Positions 63,088-64,000 of a DNA stretch of 64,000 nt are shown here, one piece after another (the stretch's first letter is position 1; each line of letters starts with the position of its first letter). A program made the position numbers and the translations under genes. The notes beneath the pieces were generated by a model. It ran no database searches. It was not told where the DNA came from and saw nothing but the letters and a program-made list of their open reading frames with translations. The stretch comes from Annona cherimola (Eukaryota > Streptophyta > Magnoliopsida > Magnoliales > Annonaceae), in the NCBI GenBank assembly GCA_030490835.1, contig CM059975.1, positions 2,817,579 through 2,881,578 on the forward strand, given 5' to 3'.

Positions 63088-64000
63088 TTTGAATAATGAT
63101 AGAAGGGCTTCCAATCAAAAAAAAAAAAAAAACGATAGAAGGGCTCAATCATAATTCAACGACCCGTGATTTTTACACAAATTTCAATACATTTGTGCAA
63201 TCTAGACAACTCACTACCCTTAACTTATTTTAAGATATTGAACTAGGATCTAAAAAATTATTTTGATTGGAGTCTTAGGCAGGCCACAAAATCAAATTAT
63301 ATTATGAAAAATAAATTACCGTTAACATTTTTTACTATTTTACAAAGAGCATTAAATTTTTTTACTAACGATGATGTGAAGTTAAATTAAATAAGGTTAA
63401 ATGTGTTAGATTTCATTTGATCTTCACGTAAGTACGAAATAAAAGGTTTACTTTTTTTATTTTGATAGAAAAAAATAAAATGTTTATTTTGAATTACCGG
63501 CCACAGTAAACGCAATTCTAGAGTGAGCCATACCGAAAAAGCCCAATTGCAGAAGAGGATATTAATTTTTTTTTTTTATGGATATGTTTAAAGTTAATTT
63601 CTCGTTCTGTCATCCAGTCCGTTAGATGTTCATTCCGTGATTGAATTTATGAAAATTATAGCAATTACTCCCCAAAATGCTCATTATGGTGCAATTTTTC
63701 CGTCCCATCTAGTTTAACGGCTTCGGTCGTGTTTAATCCAATAAAAGAGCGAAGAGGCTGCATTGCATAGGAAGCGTGTACGCCCAATTCAGGGCTCAGG
63801 AGCGCTCCTCGGAGCCCGATACGGTACTGCCTTCGCCATTTTTGCTGCCTCCTCCTCTTCCCTGCTGCTGGGGAGATCTTCGAATGCTGTGCAAAACCCC
63901 TTCGCATGGTGGCCGAACCGTCAGATTGCCCACCTGAAACACACAAAATAAACAGAAGATGGGGGGTGAAAATATATTTATAAAGTACATCAGATAAGTA
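63088..64000. other. Intergenic, no gene recognised; window end
   Basis: AT-rich up to 63650. 63700-63960 is G+C-richer, with short overlapping frames on both strands (62 and 93 codons) and no recognisable domain. It could be the edge of a gene continuing beyond the window, but there is nothing to confirm it. Confidence 0.4.

Noticed and set aside
63665..63951. Overlapping frames of 93 and 62 codons near the window end
   Set aside because: No recognisable similarity and frames open on both strands; left as unassigned G+C-richer sequence.

Overview
The window is nuclear DNA of a flowering plant. Genes are interrupted by GT-AG introns, proteins match angiosperm families (class IV HD-ZIP, plastid glucose-6-phosphate translocator, plant Pcf11, plastid tryptophan synthase beta), and the AT-rich space between them is filled with solo LTRs, hAT- and Mutator-type non-autonomous elements and small MITEs. 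I cannot name the species.

Layout. 0.16-7.4 kb (+): a ten-exon class IV HD-ZIP homeodomain-START transcription factor (HDG2/PDF2-like) whose middle exons carry a series of single-base excesses, every one a lengthened homopolymer. 7.4-14.0 kb: no gene; a solo LTR, MITEs and SINE-like heads. 14.3-16.3 kb (+): a divergent, frame-intact tryptophan synthase beta gene (here TSB-A), preceded by a compact promoter with G-boxes, a W-box and a TATA box. 16.3-22.7 kb: MITEs, a decayed Copia fragment and a broken partial duplicate of TSB-A. 26.0-33.2 kb (-): a Pcf11/PCFS4-like mRNA 3'-end-processing factor. 33.3-47.0 kb: transposon-rich, with a 2.3-kb element with long inverted repeats, a second such element, and a 1.8-kb solo LTR nested in an older MITE. 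47.1-51.3 kb (+): plastid GPT. 55.2-59.7 kb (-): a canonical tryptophan synthase beta gene (TSB-B), facing TSB-A across about 39 kb. 61.5-63.1 kb: a 1.6-kb hAT-type element with a perfect 8-bp target duplication.

How the genes relate. The two TSB genes share all intron positions and phases, so they are paralogues. TSB-B keeps every catalytic residue I can check and should be the housekeeping enzyme of plastid tryptophan synthesis. TSB-A keeps the PLP lysine and phosphate-binding motif but has Ala in place of the catalytic Glu (Glu109 in bacterial TrpB), a three-residue deletion in the COMM domain and changes at indole-pocket positions. With its intact frame and stress-type promoter elements it looks like a TrpB recruited to another beta-replacement reaction. 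This is the most interesting signal in the window. The HD-ZIP, Pcf11 and GPT genes have no evident functional link to it.
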